A stretch of DNA of 64,000 nucleotides from an uncultured Pseudomonadota bacterium (GCA_903835655.1 CAILNT010000058.1:38282-102281), one strand, 5' to 3'; counted from the stretch's first letter, positions 44,599 to 53,656 are shown. Numbers and translations: made by a program. Notes: generated from the letters alone by a model not told the origin.

Positions 44599-45663
44599 TT
44601 GCCGCCACGCCTGTCCGTACTGTTGGCGCGCGGGCTCAGCGCCACCCTGCTGCTGGCCGCGCCGGCCCTGGCGGAATCCTACGAGCTGGGCCAAGGTTAC
44701 CCCATTGCCGGTCCCAAGCTCATCGCCAGCGCTTACGTCAGTCTGCGCGCGGACCATCTCCAAGGCGAGAACTCCAGGTTTGCTGCGCAAGACGTGAGCC
44801 TGCTGCTGCACGGTGACCTCGGTCCGCTGTGGCATTTTTTCTCCGAGATCGAGCTGAGCAATGCCCTGGTCTATTCCGGCGACGGCGTGAAGACCACCGA
44901 CGCCGACCTCGACTTCGAACGGCTCTACCTTGACCACAACCTGAGCACCCGAACCGCCTTGCGTCTGGGCAAGTTTCTCACTCCGGTCGGTCGCTGGAAT
45001 TTGATCCATGCCGACCCCCTGGTCTGGACCGTGTCGCGGCCGCTCACGACCACCGTGGCCTTTGCCCGCAACGCTTCCGGTGCACAAATCCTGGGGAGTT
45101 GGCCCTGGGACGAAGCCAGCCTCAATTTCAGCGCCTATCTCGACGCGTCCGCCCGGCTCGACCCCTCCGAGGGCCAGGAAAAAACCTTCCCCGACCTCAG
45201 CCTGCGGCCGAATCCGCCGAATTCATTCCGCGAGGGGGGCGGTGCGCGCCTGGCCTATCGCAACTTCGACGACAGCGTGGAGATCGGCCTCTCGCTGGCT
45301 CGATACACGCTCAAGGACCTGCCGGGAAGCAAGAGCCTGCTGGGGGCGGACCTGTTCTACAGCCACAACAACCTGGAATTGAGCGGCGAGTCGATCTACC
45401 GCCAGGATGACCGGCCGGAGGGACGCACGGAGTGGGGCGCCTTCCTGCAATTGGCGCTCCCCATCGGGGGCGGCTTCCATGCCATCGCGGAACACGAACG
45501 CTATCAGGCCGCCCTGTTCCCCCGTCCCCTGGACAGCACCAGCCTGGGGCTCACCTGGCGGCCCAGGCCGCCGCTCTCGGTCAAGCTGGAACGCCGTGTA
45601 TCCAGGGGCGAGGAGGCCCTGGCCCCGAGCGGCTGGCTATGTTCCTTCGCCATCCTGCTGTGA
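44599..45663 (+). CDS. Porin-like outer-membrane beta-barrel protein
   Basis: The 354-residue protein has a signal peptide (LSATLLLAAPALA) and a barrel-like alternation: DLDFERLYLDHNLSTRTALRLGK and strands ending TSLGLTWRPRPPLSVKLERR. There is no ATG near the signal, but TTG 44599 has GGAGG 7 bases upstream and is taken as the start. The protein resembles OprO/OprP-type anion porins in the FERLYLD and GKFLTPVGRWN segments. A binding-protein-like gene overlaps its stop, and the divergent kinase/regulator probably controls both. The last residue is leucine rather than the usual phenylalanine. Confidence 0.75.
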   Translation: MPPRLSVLLARGLSATLLLAAPALAESYELGQGYPIAGPKLIASAYVSLRADHLQGENSRFAAQDVSLLLHGDLGPLWHFFSEIELSNALVYSGDGVKTTDADLDFERLYLDHNLSTRTALRLGKFLTPVGRWNLIHADPLVWTVSRPLTTTVAFARNASGAQILGSWPWDEASLNFSAYLDASARLDPSEGQEKTFPDLSLRPNPPNSFREGGGARLAYRNFDDSVEIGLSLARYTLKDLPGSKSLLGADLFYSHNNLELSGESIYRQDDRPEGRTEWGAFLQLALPIGGGFHAIAEHERYQAALFPRPLDSTSLGLTWRPRPPLSVKLERRVSRGEEALAPSGWLCSFAILL

Positions 45664-46148
45664 CTGTGCTGTCGCGGTCATCCATCGGGCGCGACTGCCT
45701 CATTCTGGCATTCGTGGTCGGAACGGCGGGTGGCGCTCCGGCCGAGGACGGCATCGCGGTCATCACCGGGCCCATCCGGCCGGCCATCGCCTTCAATCGT
45801 GCCAATTTGCAAGACATTTTTCTCAAACGCATCCAGGTCGACGACGACGGCCATCCGCTGCAAGCGCTCAACTTGCCGGCCGACGACCCCCTGCGCGAGG
45901 CCTTTTCCATCGAGGTGCTCGGGCGACGCCCGGGGGCCATGCAGCGCTACTGGACCGAGCAGTATTTCCACGGGGTTTCGCCCCCCTTCGTGGTCCGCTC
46001 TCCGGAGGCCATGGTGCGTTACGTGGCGGAGACGCGAGGCGCCGTCGGCTACCTGCCGCAGTGCCAGGTAGACGCGCGCGTGCAGGTGGTGGCACACCTG
46101 TCCGTACCCGCCGACCTGGCAAGCCGCTTGCGCCACGTGTGCGAGTAG
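45660..46148 (+). CDS. Small periplasmic binding-protein-like protein (PstS-like)
   Basis: The 162-residue product begins with a short signal-like region (LILAFVVGTAGGAPAED) and has a truncated PBP-like fold: ILxRxN-type segment AFNRANLQDIFLKR, RPGAMQRYWTEQYF and AVGYLPQCQV. The family of small phosphate-binding-like proteins often accompanies porins. GTG at 45660 overlaps the porin stop (GTGA), so translation is coupled. Two cysteines lie in the C-terminal half. The ligand is unknown. Confidence 0.7.
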   Translation: MTVLSRSSIGRDCLILAFVVGTAGGAPAEDGIAVITGPIRPAIAFNRANLQDIFLKRIQVDDDGHPLQALNLPADDPLREAFSIEVLGRRPGAMQRYWTEQYFHGVSPPFVVRSPEAMVRYVAETRGAVGYLPQCQVDARVQVVAHLSVPADLASRLRHVCE

Positions 46149-46467
46149 CCCCGACCCCGCAACTCTTGCAGACAAAAATTGCAGGGCCGAGGTCAGGGCA
46201 GCGGATTACCGGCCTAGGCGACGGCGTTGGCGCGGAATTGGATGCGCCCCACGTTCAAAATAACCGTTTTACAAATCAACAGGATAGAATGATTTCATCG
46301 CGCCGCGGAGGTGATTGTGTGGTGATTTCTTTTGCATTCCGGGCATGGCACGAGTATTGCTTTTTAGTTCGGCATGAGTATGCCTTCCATACGGCTACTC
46401 TATCCCTTGCACTCCGGCCGGCACGCCGGGGCGCGACCGATCCCCTTTCGTCTTTCCTAGGAACATC
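46149..46467. promoter_or_regulatory. Intergenic region with sigma-54 promoter
   Basis: No gene is seen. A possible terminator-like palindrome follows the binding-protein gene near 46155-46200. An AT-rich stretch at 46255-46300 may bind an activator. A strong sigma-54 promoter is at 46346-46361 (separate entry). Confidence 0.5.
46346..46361 (+). promoter_or_regulatory. Sigma-54 promoter upstream of VNTSGQT copy 2
   Basis: TGGCACG-N4-TTGCT matches the RpoN -24/-12 consensus at every conserved base, with GG and GC separated by exactly 10 bases. Transcription would start near 46372, giving a 5' leader of about 95 bases before the small gene at 46468. Confidence 0.75.
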
Positions 46468-46665
46468 ATGTCCATTTCGTCCATCCCCAGCAGCCCGCCC
46501 GCCCCCCAGCCCGTCCTGAAGCCCGAGTCGCTCGAAAAAGCCGGGCCGGATCACGACGGTGATGCGGATAACCGGCCCGCGGCCGCCGCCACGAGCGGCG
46601 CGCCCAAGCCCGTGGTGAACACCAGCGGCCAGACCACCGGTCTGGTCGTGAACACCAAGGCCTGA
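46468..46665 (+). CDS. Small VNTSGQT-signature protein, copy 2
   Basis: The 65-residue protein starts MSISSIPSSPPAPQP, is rich in proline, alanine and acidic residues, and ends PVVNTSGQTTGLVVNTKA, nearly identical at its last 16 positions to the product at 40139. AGGAA lies before the ATG. It is transcribed from a sigma-54 promoter and probably terminated at 46824-46855. It has no signal peptide or hydrophobic segment. The function is unknown. The conserved C-terminus in an otherwise unrelated body suggests that the tail is the functional part. Confidence 0.7.
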   Translation: MSISSIPSSPPAPQPVLKPESLEKAGPDHDGDADNRPAAAATSGAPKPVVNTSGQTTGLVVNTKA

Positions 46666-46823
46666 ACCCGGATTTCCCGGCGGCCGCAGGTAAAATTCGC
46701 ACCGGCCTGGCGTGAGTCGCCACGCGGCCCTCCCGCGATTTCGGGCTGGGCCGTGCACCCTGCCAAGTGGGGGTGCGACACCGCTTCACGGAACCGAAAT
46801 CCTGGGCCGCCAGGATGGGTACG

Positions 46824-46855
46824 TCCGGCGCTAAAACCATCGCGCCGGATTTTTT
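46824..46855 (+). terminator. Rho-independent terminator after the small gene
   Basis: TCCGGCGC and GCGCCGGA form a perfect 8-bp stem with a 10-base loop, followed by six T. It ends the sigma-54-driven small transcript before panD. Confidence 0.8.
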
Positions 46856-46873
46856 GCCGCAACGCAATCATCA

Positions 46874-46879
46874 TATAAT
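46874..46879 (+). promoter_or_regulatory. Candidate -10 element of panD
   Basis: A perfect TATAAT stands 29 bases before the panD start. The -35 candidate TTTTTG, 17 bases upstream, is weak and overlaps the terminator U-tract. Confidence 0.35.
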
Positions 46880-46907
46880 CGCGTTCCATCCTTCGCCCCT
46901 GTCTGCC

Positions 46908-47288
46908 ATGCAACGCACCCTCCTCAAATCCAAGCTGCACCGCGTGCTTGTCACCGCCTCCGAGCTGGAATACGAGGGTTCGTGCGCGATCGACGACAAT
47001 CTGCTGGAAGCGGGAGACATCCGCGAGTATGAGCGCATCGAAATCTACAACGTCAACAATGGCGAACGCTTCGCCACCTACGCCATCCGCGGCCAGCGCG
47101 GCTCCGGCATGATCTCGGTCAATGGCGCCGCCGCCCGCCGTGCAGCCGTGGGCGACATCCTGATCATCGCCACCTACGCCACCCTCAACGAGATCGAACT
47201 GGCCAACTTCGAGCCGAAGCTGGTCTATGTCGATGAAAAGAACCGCATCAAGCGCATCGGCGCGCAGATCCCCGCGCAAGCCGCCTGA
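46908..47288 (+). CDS. panD: Aspartate 1-decarboxylase proenzyme
   Basis: PanD makes beta-alanine from aspartate for pantothenate and CoA. The 126-residue proenzyme cleaves itself at Gly24-Ser25 (in YEGSC) to create the pyruvoyl group. Family residues K9 region (LKSKLH), Y58 region (TYAIRG) and NGAAARRA are intact. The gene stands alone, convergent with ampD. Its leader is short and no strong Shine-Dalgarno sequence is visible. Confidence 0.97.
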   Translation: MQRTLLKSKLHRVLVTASELEYEGSCAIDDNLLEAGDIREYERIEIYNVNNGERFATYAIRGQRGSGMISVNGAAARRAAVGDILIIATYATLNEIELANFEPKLVYVDEKNRIKRIGAQIPAQAA

Positions 47289-47309
47289 ATCAGGGGCAAG
47301 GCCCGGGAT

Positions 47310-47858
47310 TCAATATTCAGTTAAGCGCGCCCAGTCAAAGTACGGCCCTGGATCGGTCTTGCGTCCGGGAGCGATGTCGCTGTGGCCGGCCACGCTCGTG
47401 ATCGGGTAGGCCGCCCGCAAGGCGGCCAACAGGCGGTTCAACACGGCGTACTGAAGGTCATCGAAGGGCGTGTCGTCCGTGCCCTCCAGCTCCACCCCGA
47501 TGGAGAAGTCGTTGCAACCCGCGCGTCCTTGCCAGTTTGAGACGCCGGCGTGCCAGGCGCGGAGAATGCAGGGCACGAACTGGATCAGCTCACCCTCCCG
47601 GCGGATGAAGAAGTGCGCGGAGACGCGCAGCCCCTGGATACTGGCGTAATAGGGGTGCTCTTCCGGGTTCAGGCGATTCTTGAAGAGCTGTTCGACCCCC
47701 GGACCGCCGAACTGGCCAGGCGGCAGACTGATGTTATGGACCACCAGCAGCGAGATCGCACAGCCCTCGGGGCGCGCATCGCAATGCGGCGAATCGACCC
47801 TGCGAGCCCCCCACAGCCAGCCCTCCGCGTCGACACGCCCGAACTCAAGATTCACCAT
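47310..47858 (-). CDS. ampD: 1,6-anhydro-N-acetylmuramyl-L-alanine amidase
   Basis: AmpD cleaves anhydro-muropeptides in the cytosol during murein recycling. The 182-residue length is normal. Zinc ligands are visible in LLVVHNISLP, GHSDIAPGRKTDPGPYF (His and Asp), and the SAHFFIRR and GVELEG strands are conserved. It has no signal peptide, as expected for AmpD. It is convergent with panD. Confidence 0.96.
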   Translation of the reverse strand: MVNLEFGRVDAEGWLWGARRVDSPHCDARPEGCAISLLVVHNISLPPGQFGGPGVEQLFKNRLNPEEHPYYASIQGLRVSAHFFIRREGELIQFVPCILRAWHAGVSNWQGRAGCNDFSIGVELEGTDDTPFDDLQYAVLNRLLAALRAAYPITSVAGHSDIAPGRKTDPGPYFDWARLTEY

Positions 47859-47971
47859 GCGCCGCCTTTCGATTCCATACTTGCGCTCGCGGCGAACGGG
47901 GTTTCAAGGTCGGCCGTGCCGTAGGCGCGGGCTCGTCCGCGACAGCCCTCGTTTCAAGCGCCACGGACGGC

Positions 47972-49456
47972 TTACTTCTTCGGCGCCGCCAGTTTTTCGT
48001 AGATTTCGCCCAGGTTGATCTGCGCGCGGGCATAGCCCTGATCCGCCGATTTCTGAAACCAGACCAGCGCTTCGGCCTCATCCTTGGCCACGCCCAACCC
48101 GTCGCGATAAAGCACGCCCAGATTGTTCTGCGCGATCTTGTCGCCGGCGGCGGCGGCCAGGCGATACCAGCGCGCGGCTTCGGCCAGATTCTTCGCCACG
48201 CCCTTGCCCTGTTCCAGGATCACGCCCAGGTTGTTCTGCGCGGTGAGATCCCCCGCCTCGGCGGCCCGGGTGAGCCAGTTCACGGCCTCCGTACCCTGGC
48301 CATTCTTTTGCAGCAGCCAACCCAGCCGGCTCTGCGCCAGTACCACACCGCGGTCCGCGGCCTTGGCGTAGAGCGCCAGGGCTTCGGTTTCGTTGCGCTC
48401 CTGACCTTGGCCTTGTTCCGCCATCAAGGCCAGGTTGTACCAGGCCAGGGGTTCGTTCTTGGCGCTGGCCCGCTGCAACCACTCGCGCGCCTTGGCATAG
48501 TCGGTGAGAACGCCCTGGCCTTCGCGGTAGAGGCGCCCCAGATTGTTCTGCGCCGCGGCATCTCCCGCAGCGGCGGCGCGCTCGTACCAGGACAAGGCGC
48601 CGGCCAGGTCGGGTAGGCCCAGGGCCCCGGTTTCCAGGAGCCAGCCCAGATGCGTGGCGGAAGGCGGGTCCCCCGCTTCGGCCGCCATGCGGAACCAGCG
48701 CCCCGCTTCCGTCATGTTTTTGGGAATGCCCTGGCCCTTCTCGAACATCCAGCCCAGGCGGTTTTGCGAGGAGACATGGCCCTGGCTGCCTGCCAGCGCC
48801 AGCCAGTTGGCCGCGGTCAGCAGATTTTGCTTCACGCCGCCCAGGCCTTCCTTGTAGATCAGTCCGAGGTTGCCTTGTGCTTCGGCGTTGCCCGCTTCGG
48901 CGGCCTTGGTGAACCACAGCACCGCTTCCGGATAATTCGCCTGCGTGCCCAGGCCATAGGCGAGCTTGATGCCCAGGTTGTTCTGCGCCGCCACGTCGCC
49001 CAGCTCGGCGGCACGTCGGGTCCAGATCAGGGCCTGTTCCAGGTTGACCGGGACGCCCAGGCCCTTTTCGTACATCATGGCCAGTTGCGACTGGGCGGCG
49101 GCGACGTTGAGCTCGGCGGCCCCCGTCATCAGCTTGGCGGCCTGATCGGCGTTCTTGCCGACGCCATCGCCGCGCAGGAACAGCAAGCCCAGGTTGTAGA
49201 GGCCGATGGGTTCGTTCTGTTTGGCGGCGAGTTCGTACCATTTGGCGGCCTGGCCGAGATCCTTGGCCACGCCCTGGCCTTTTTCAAACATCCAGCCCAT
49301 TTTGGTCTGTGCCTCGGCATCTCCCTCGGTGGCCGCCATCTGGTAATAACGCAACGCCATCTGCATGGCTTGCATGGGGTCGGGCACGACGGGGCCGGAA
49401 GCCAGCGCCGCGGAGGCTTGGAGGGCAAACAGCAGGGGCAGGGTACGAAGTTTCAT
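47972..49456 (-). CDS. Exported Sel1-repeat protein
   Basis: The 494-residue protein has a signal peptide (LPLLFALQASAALA) and then about twelve tandem Sel1-like repeats of roughly 36 residues, visible as AQ(N/S)NLG..Y..G.GV..N...A..W...AA. Sel1 repeats form alpha-solenoids that mediate protein-protein contacts. It lies 16 bases downstream of tonB on the same strand, so it is probably part of the exbB-exbD-tonB operon and may scaffold a periplasmic complex. The substrate or partner is unknown. Confidence 0.88.
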   Translation of the reverse strand: MKLRTLPLLFALQASAALASGPVVPDPMQAMQMALRYYQMAATEGDAEAQTKMGWMFEKGQGVAKDLGQAAKWYELAAKQNEPIGLYNLGLLFLRGDGVGKNADQAAKLMTGAAELNVAAAQSQLAMMYEKGLGVPVNLEQALIWTRRAAELGDVAAQNNLGIKLAYGLGTQANYPEAVLWFTKAAEAGNAEAQGNLGLIYKEGLGGVKQNLLTAANWLALAGSQGHVSSQNRLGWMFEKGQGIPKNMTEAGRWFRMAAEAGDPPSATHLGWLLETGALGLPDLAGALSWYERAAAAGDAAAQNNLGRLYREGQGVLTDYAKAREWLQRASAKNEPLAWYNLALMAEQGQGQERNETEALALYAKAADRGVVLAQSRLGWLLQKNGQGTEAVNWLTRAAEAGDLTAQNNLGVILEQGKGVAKNLAEAARWYRLAAAAGDKIAQNNLGVLYRDGLGVAKDEAEALVWFQKSADQGYARAQINLGEIYEKLAAPKK

Positions 49457-49472
49457 GGCGTGTCCTATCGAA

Positions 49473-51518
49473 TCAAGGGGATTTCTCGGCGTTCAGGCGG
49501 TAATCCACCGGGACGTCGATCCAGAATGCGACCGGCTGGCCGCTCTTGCGCGCAGGTTTGAAATGGTATCGGGCGAGTTGTTCCCGTGCATCGGCATCGA
49601 GAATAGCCGAGCCGCTGCTCTGTTTGACCAACATCTGCCCCGGAACACCATCGGCGAGGATCTGCACGCGCACGGTGACGCGGCCTTGATGGCCATAGGC
49701 CCAGGCGCGCAGGGGAAAGACGAAGCTGGGATTGTCACTGGCATAGGCCGGCTTCTCGCTGAGGTTCTGCACGGTATCGCGCGGACGGTTGTCGGGCTGG
49801 ACGTGGCCGGGCAGCGGACAGTAGGTGGAAGGTGCGAGGACGTCCAGCGGGCGAACCTGGCTATCCGGGCGAATCTGCCCGACCGCCGCCACGACCTTCC
49901 CGGACCCCAGGCGCCCCGCGACCCTGGCGCCAGCATCGCTACCGGCCAGGCTGGCGGGGCGCGCGCTGCTGGAATAAGCGGGCGATTCCGCGCCGCGCCC
50001 CGGCAGGGTCTGAGCCGCGACGCCTGACTGGCCCAATACCGTTGCCTGCGTGGAGGCGCCGCGTGCCTCGCCCCCCTGGGTACGGGGGCTGGAACGCGTG
50101 CCCCCCATGCGCAATTCGAGGACTGCCGGCACAACCGGCATGGCCAGCGCCAGAGGTGCCACGCTGCCGGGTTCGCCCGGGGCGAGGGCGGCGGCGGCGC
50201 CCTGGTCGCGGCCAAACCCCGATCCTAGCGGCGCCTGGCCCGGCAACGCGGCTGCCTGGCCGTTTGCCGTGACGAGATGGCCCTCGCCGCTGGCGGCGCC
50301 TTTGCCTGCGAGCGTGGTAGCCGCAGCCCTGCCGGCTTCCGCGAGGCCGTGGCCGCGAGGCGCCGCAGCCTGGTCCGGGCGCGCATCGGCCAATCTGCCC
50401 GACCCGGGAGTACCCGCCGCGCCGGCGCCGACACCGCCATTTTCACCGGGCCCGGCGAGCTGTCCAGTGCCGGCTTTGCCGCCAGGTGCCACGCCACTAG
50501 GGACGGCACTGGCCAGATCGGAGCGGGCAGCGTCGCCATGAGCCGTGGCACCATGTTCGCTGGCCACCGCAGTTTCCGCGGCGGCGGCATCGCCGCGAGT
50601 CGCCGTGGCCACGCCCACCTGGGGGCCGCCGCTGGCCGCGCTGGCCAGGGTGGCATCCGGCCCGGCCGCGGCCGCGGCCGCGGCCGCGCTATCGCCGCTG
50701 GCGCCGCTCAGCTGCGTGCCGGCGGGGCCGCCGCCAGGGCTTGCCAGCCGCGCGACCAGGCCGGAGAGCGCGCTGGACAGGCTCAAGCGCACGCCACCGG
50801 GTTCGCCGCTGGCCAGGGCAGCTGAATTTTGCGCGCTGAAATCGCCTCCGCGCGCACCACCGGGTGCCATCGCACCTGGGGTGGCACCCGAGAATCCGGC
50901 CGCGACGCTGCCCGTGGCCGCACTGCTGCCCGGCGCTTCGCCACTCCGGGCGCCGGCGCTGCTCACGCTGAGCGCCTGGCCGGGCTGGGGGGAGGCGGTC
51001 AGCGGGCTATCGCTGGCGCCGCCGGCACTGGCAGACGCGCTGCCCGGTTCGCTCAGAGCACTTCCGGCGGGGGCTGGCTTCTGCGTGGACGCCGGAGTGC
51101 GGCTCGCCGTCCGCGCCAATTTTCCTACCACCGTAGCGGGCGAGTCGACGGTGGTGGCGACAGCGTGCGCAGCCGGCAGGCTGACCGCGGGGGCATCCTT
51201 CGCCACGTCCCCCTGCCACTGCGCTTCCAGGGTATCGGGTGCGCGCACTCGTTTCTTCGCCGGCTTCTTCATGGCCAGGAGGGCCTTCGCCTTGACGACT
51301 CGGGTCACGCGCTGCCTGGGCAGTTTCTCCTCGGGCGGCGGCTCCAGCTTGACCTCGAAGGTCAGCACCGGCGCGGGCGGCGGTGCCTGACTGAGCCCCA
51401 GCAGCATGGCCAGGTGCAGGACGACGCTGCCGGCCACGGCCACCCAGTGGCGCGGTTCCAGTCTTTCCAGCACGGGAACCAGGCCGGCCAGCGCACGCGT
51501 GAAACCGGCTGGAATCAC
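49473..51518 (-). CDS. tonB: TonB-like energy transducer with very long linker
   Basis: The 681-residue protein has an N-terminal anchor helix (VAVAGSVVLHLAMLLGL), a proline- and lysine-rich segment (about 55-95), a linker of about 440 residues rich in alanine, glycine, serine and proline, and a C-terminal TonB domain (about 590-675, including GRVTVRVQILADGVPG and REQLARYHFKPAR). It couples the proton motive force to outer-membrane receptors through ExbB/ExbD. Usual TonB proteins have 220-300 residues. A GGCCGC hexamer run encodes an alanine tract near residue 285. Its start overlaps the exbD stop. Confidence 0.85.
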   Translation of the reverse strand: MIPAGFTRALAGLVPVLERLEPRHWVAVAGSVVLHLAMLLGLSQAPPPAPVLTFEVKLEPPPEEKLPRQRVTRVVKAKALLAMKKPAKKRVRAPDTLEAQWQGDVAKDAPAVSLPAAHAVATTVDSPATVVGKLARTASRTPASTQKPAPAGSALSEPGSASASAGGASDSPLTASPQPGQALSVSSAGARSGEAPGSSAATGSVAAGFSGATPGAMAPGGARGGDFSAQNSAALASGEPGGVRLSLSSALSGLVARLASPGGGPAGTQLSGASGDSAAAAAAAAGPDATLASAASGGPQVGVATATRGDAAAAETAVASEHGATAHGDAARSDLASAVPSGVAPGGKAGTGQLAGPGENGGVGAGAAGTPGSGRLADARPDQAAAPRGHGLAEAGRAAATTLAGKGAASGEGHLVTANGQAAALPGQAPLGSGFGRDQGAAAALAPGEPGSVAPLALAMPVVPAVLELRMGGTRSSPRTQGGEARGASTQATVLGQSGVAAQTLPGRGAESPAYSSSARPASLAGSDAGARVAGRLGSGKVVAAVGQIRPDSQVRPLDVLAPSTYCPLPGHVQPDNRPRDTVQNLSEKPAYASDNPSFVFPLRAWAYGHQGRVTVRVQILADGVPGQMLVKQSSGSAILDADAREQLARYHFKPARKSGQPVAFWIDVPVDYRLNAEKSP

Positions 51519-51946
51519 TTCTTCCCCGGCAAGGCGGCGGTGATGAAGGTGAGCCGGGACACACCGGCGCGGCTGGCGCTGGCCATGACCTCGGTGATGC
51601 GGCCGTAGGACACGCCGGTATCGGCGCGCAGTTGCAGGACGAGTTCCTCGGCACCCGTCTTCTCGCCGCGCTGCACCTCGGCCTTCAAACGAGCTTCCAG
51701 GGCCGGCAGCTCGATAGCATCGCGGCCAAGGAAGACGTGGCCGTCCGGGGTCACACTGACGATCAGGGCGGGAGCCGGCTTATGCACGGCCAGCGGCGAG
51801 GTTTCCGGCAGGTGTACTTTCACCGCCTGCAGGATGAAGGGCGCGGTGAGCATGAAGATCACCAGTAGCACCAGCATCACGTCGACCAGGGGCGTGACGT
51901 TGATTTCGCTCATGGGCAGGAAATCGGAGTCCTGGCGGATCGCCAT
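51515..51946 (-). CDS. exbD: ExbD/TolR-family proton channel subunit
   Basis: The 143-residue protein has a single transmembrane helix near residues 18-40 with the conserved aspartate in VTPLVDVMLVLLVIFM, and a periplasmic domain. ExbD uses the proton motive force, with ExbB, to power TonB. ATG 51946 is one base after the exbB stop. The order exbB-exbD-tonB is preserved. Confidence 0.92.
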   Translation of the reverse strand: MAIRQDSDFLPMSEINVTPLVDVMLVLLVIFMLTAPFILQAVKVHLPETSPLAVHKPAPALIVSVTPDGHVFLGRDAIELPALEARLKAEVQRGEKTGAEELVLQLRADTGVSYGRITEVMASASRAGVSRLTFITAALPGKK

Positions 51947-51947
51947 G

Positions 51948-52646
51948 TCAGACCGCCTTCCCGGCTTTGACTTGGGGCGTGTTTCCAGCCCCCGGCGCGG
52001 AAGGAATACCCGCGCCGCTCCCCGAGAGGCGCAGGAAATCGTTGGCGAAGCCTTCCATCTCGGAGACCGAGAGACGGGTGACGCGCACGCCATAGTTGTA
52101 GGCGAGCACGGCGGGAATCGCGGCGGCGATGCCCATGGCCGTGGATAGCAGCGCCTCGCCGACCGGGCCGGCCACGGCTTCCAGGCCGGAGGAGCCGGAC
52201 GCCGCGATGTTCTGCATCGCGTTCATGATCCCCCAGACCGTGCCGAACAAGCCGACGAAGGGCGCGGTGCTGCCGATGCTGGCGAGCAGCATGAGCCCGG
52301 ACTCCAGCCGGTGCTGTTCCTTCTTCACCTGCTGCGACAGGGCGCGTTCCATCACCGTCTGGCGGTCCCCCGCGTGTGCCAGGGTCTGGCGCTCCCCCAA
52401 CGAGCGCCAGGTGTCGAAACCCGCCACGGCCAGCCGCAGCAGCGGGCCATCGCCGGATTTCGCGGCGATTTCCGCGGCGGGGAGATCCGCGGCCTGCCAA
52501 AAGCGTTGGGCAAAGGCCGCATTGGCCTGGCGCTGCTGCCACTGTAACCAGCCCTTGGCGAAGATCATCGCCCAGGTAATCAGGGAAAACAGGATGAGGA
52601 CGGCAAGCGCCAGGTTGACGGCGGTGGAAGCGGAGAAATGGAACAT
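51948..52646 (-). CDS. exbB: ExbB/MotA/TolQ-family proton channel subunit
   Basis: The product of about 232 residues has three transmembrane helices: one near residues 10-30, and two later ones around GLMLLASIGSTAPFVGLFGTVWGI and AAIPAVLAYNYG. The TAPFVGLFGTVWGIM motif is diagnostic of the family. The ATG at 52646 is chosen; a GTG at 52655 would add three residues. It is the first gene of the operon that includes exbD, tonB and the Sel1 protein. Confidence 0.9.
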   Translation of the reverse strand: MFHFSASTAVNLALAVLILFSLITWAMIFAKGWLQWQQRQANAAFAQRFWQAADLPAAEIAAKSGDGPLLRLAVAGFDTWRSLGERQTLAHAGDRQTVMERALSQQVKKEQHRLESGLMLLASIGSTAPFVGLFGTVWGIMNAMQNIAASGSSGLEAVAGPVGEALLSTAMGIAAAIPAVLAYNYGVRVTRLSVSEMEGFANDFLRLSGSGAGIPSAPGAGNTPQVKAGKAV

Positions 52647-52816
52647 GAGGGGCACGCGCGGGCTGAAGATGGCGGGCGAATTATAAGCGAACGCTTATGA
52701 ATCACGGCCGCGTCCCACCCGCGAGACGCAAATGCACCCGGGTGCCGTGGCGGATTGGCTGCTGCCGCCCCAGACAGCCATTACAATGCCTGGTCCGAAT
52801 TGCGCCTGCTTCAGCC

Positions 52817-53656
52817 ATGTCCGCCTTTTATGCCGTCATTCCCGCCCGCTACGCGTCCACCCGCCTGCCCGGCAAACCACTGGCCGACATCCACGGCAAG
52901 GCGATGGTGGTGCGCGTCGCCCAGCGTGCCACCGCCAGCGGCGCGGCTGGCGTGTGGGTGGCGACCGACCACGCGGACGTGGCCGCCGCCGTGGAAGCCG
53001 AGGGTTACGCGGCGGTGATGACCTCGCCCGATTGCGCCTCCGGCAGCGATCGTCTGGCCGAGGTGGCGACTCGGCTGAACTGGCCGGACGAAGCGGTGGT
53101 GGTGAACGTCCAGGGAGACGAACCCTTGATCGACCCGGCGCTGGTCCGTGCCGTGGCCCTTGCCCTTTACGCGCACCCGGATGCCGCCATGGCCACCGTC
53201 TGCCATCCCATCCGCGACGCGGCCGAAGCCTTCAACCCCAACGTGGTGAAAGTGGTCACCGACCGCGACGGCTACGCCCTCTATTTCTCCCGAGCCCCGA
53301 TTCCCTGGGACAGGGACGCCTGGGCTCTTCTCCCCTCTCCCGCCGGGAACGGGGGTGAGGGCGTATCCATCGCCGCAGGCTTTCCCATGGCCCGCCACGT
53401 CGGCCTCTACGCCTACCGCGTCGGTTTCCTCAAAGCCTATCCCCTGCTGCCGCGCCCGGCGATCGAGGCCGCCGAGTCCCTGGAGCAGTTGCGCGCCCTC
53501 TGGCACGGCTACCGCATCATGGTGATCGCGGCGGCCACGGCTTCGGCACCGGGCGTGGACACGCAGGAAGACCTGGAGAAAGCGCGCGCCCTGTTCCTCG
53601 CAAAAACACTGGACGGAGGAGCCGCCTGGCCATGGACGCCGAACGCGAGAGAGTAG
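52817..53656 (+). CDS. kdsB: CMP-KDO synthetase with an embedded repeat
   Basis: KdsB activates KDO with CTP for lipopolysaccharide core assembly. The 279-residue protein has the nucleotide-binding [14 protein letters not shown] start, VQGDEPLI and [15 protein letters not shown]. Relative to typical 245-260-residue enzymes it has an insert at about residues 172-182 ([11 protein letters not shown]), encoded by a dispersed CCCCTCTCC/GGGGGTGAGGG repeat at 53330-53361, and a longer C-terminus. The insert lies in a surface loop between IPWDRD and the [10 protein letters not shown] strand, so the enzyme is probably still active. Confidence 0.95.
   Translation: MSAFYAVIPARYASTRLPGKPLADIHGKAMVVRVAQRATASGAAGVWVATDHADVAAAVEAEGYAAVMTSPDCASGSDRLAEVATRLNWPDEAVVVNVQGDEPLIDPALVRAVALALYAHPDAAMATVCHPIRDAAEAFNPNVVKVVTDRDGYALYFSRAPIPWDRDAWALLPSPAGNGGEGVSIAAGFPMARHVGLYAYRVGFLKAYPLLPRPAIEAAESLEQLRALWHGYRIMVIAAATASAPGVDTQEDLEKARALFLAKTLDGGAAWPWTPNARE
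53330..53361. repeat. CCCCTCTCC/GGGGGTGAGGG repeat inside kdsB
   Basis: The sequence shares CTCCCCTCTCC and GGGGGTGAGGG with the intergenic copy at 42709-42746 but has a different centre. It is read in frame in kdsB. It is an example of a dispersed palindrome tolerated in a coding region. Confidence 0.65.
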
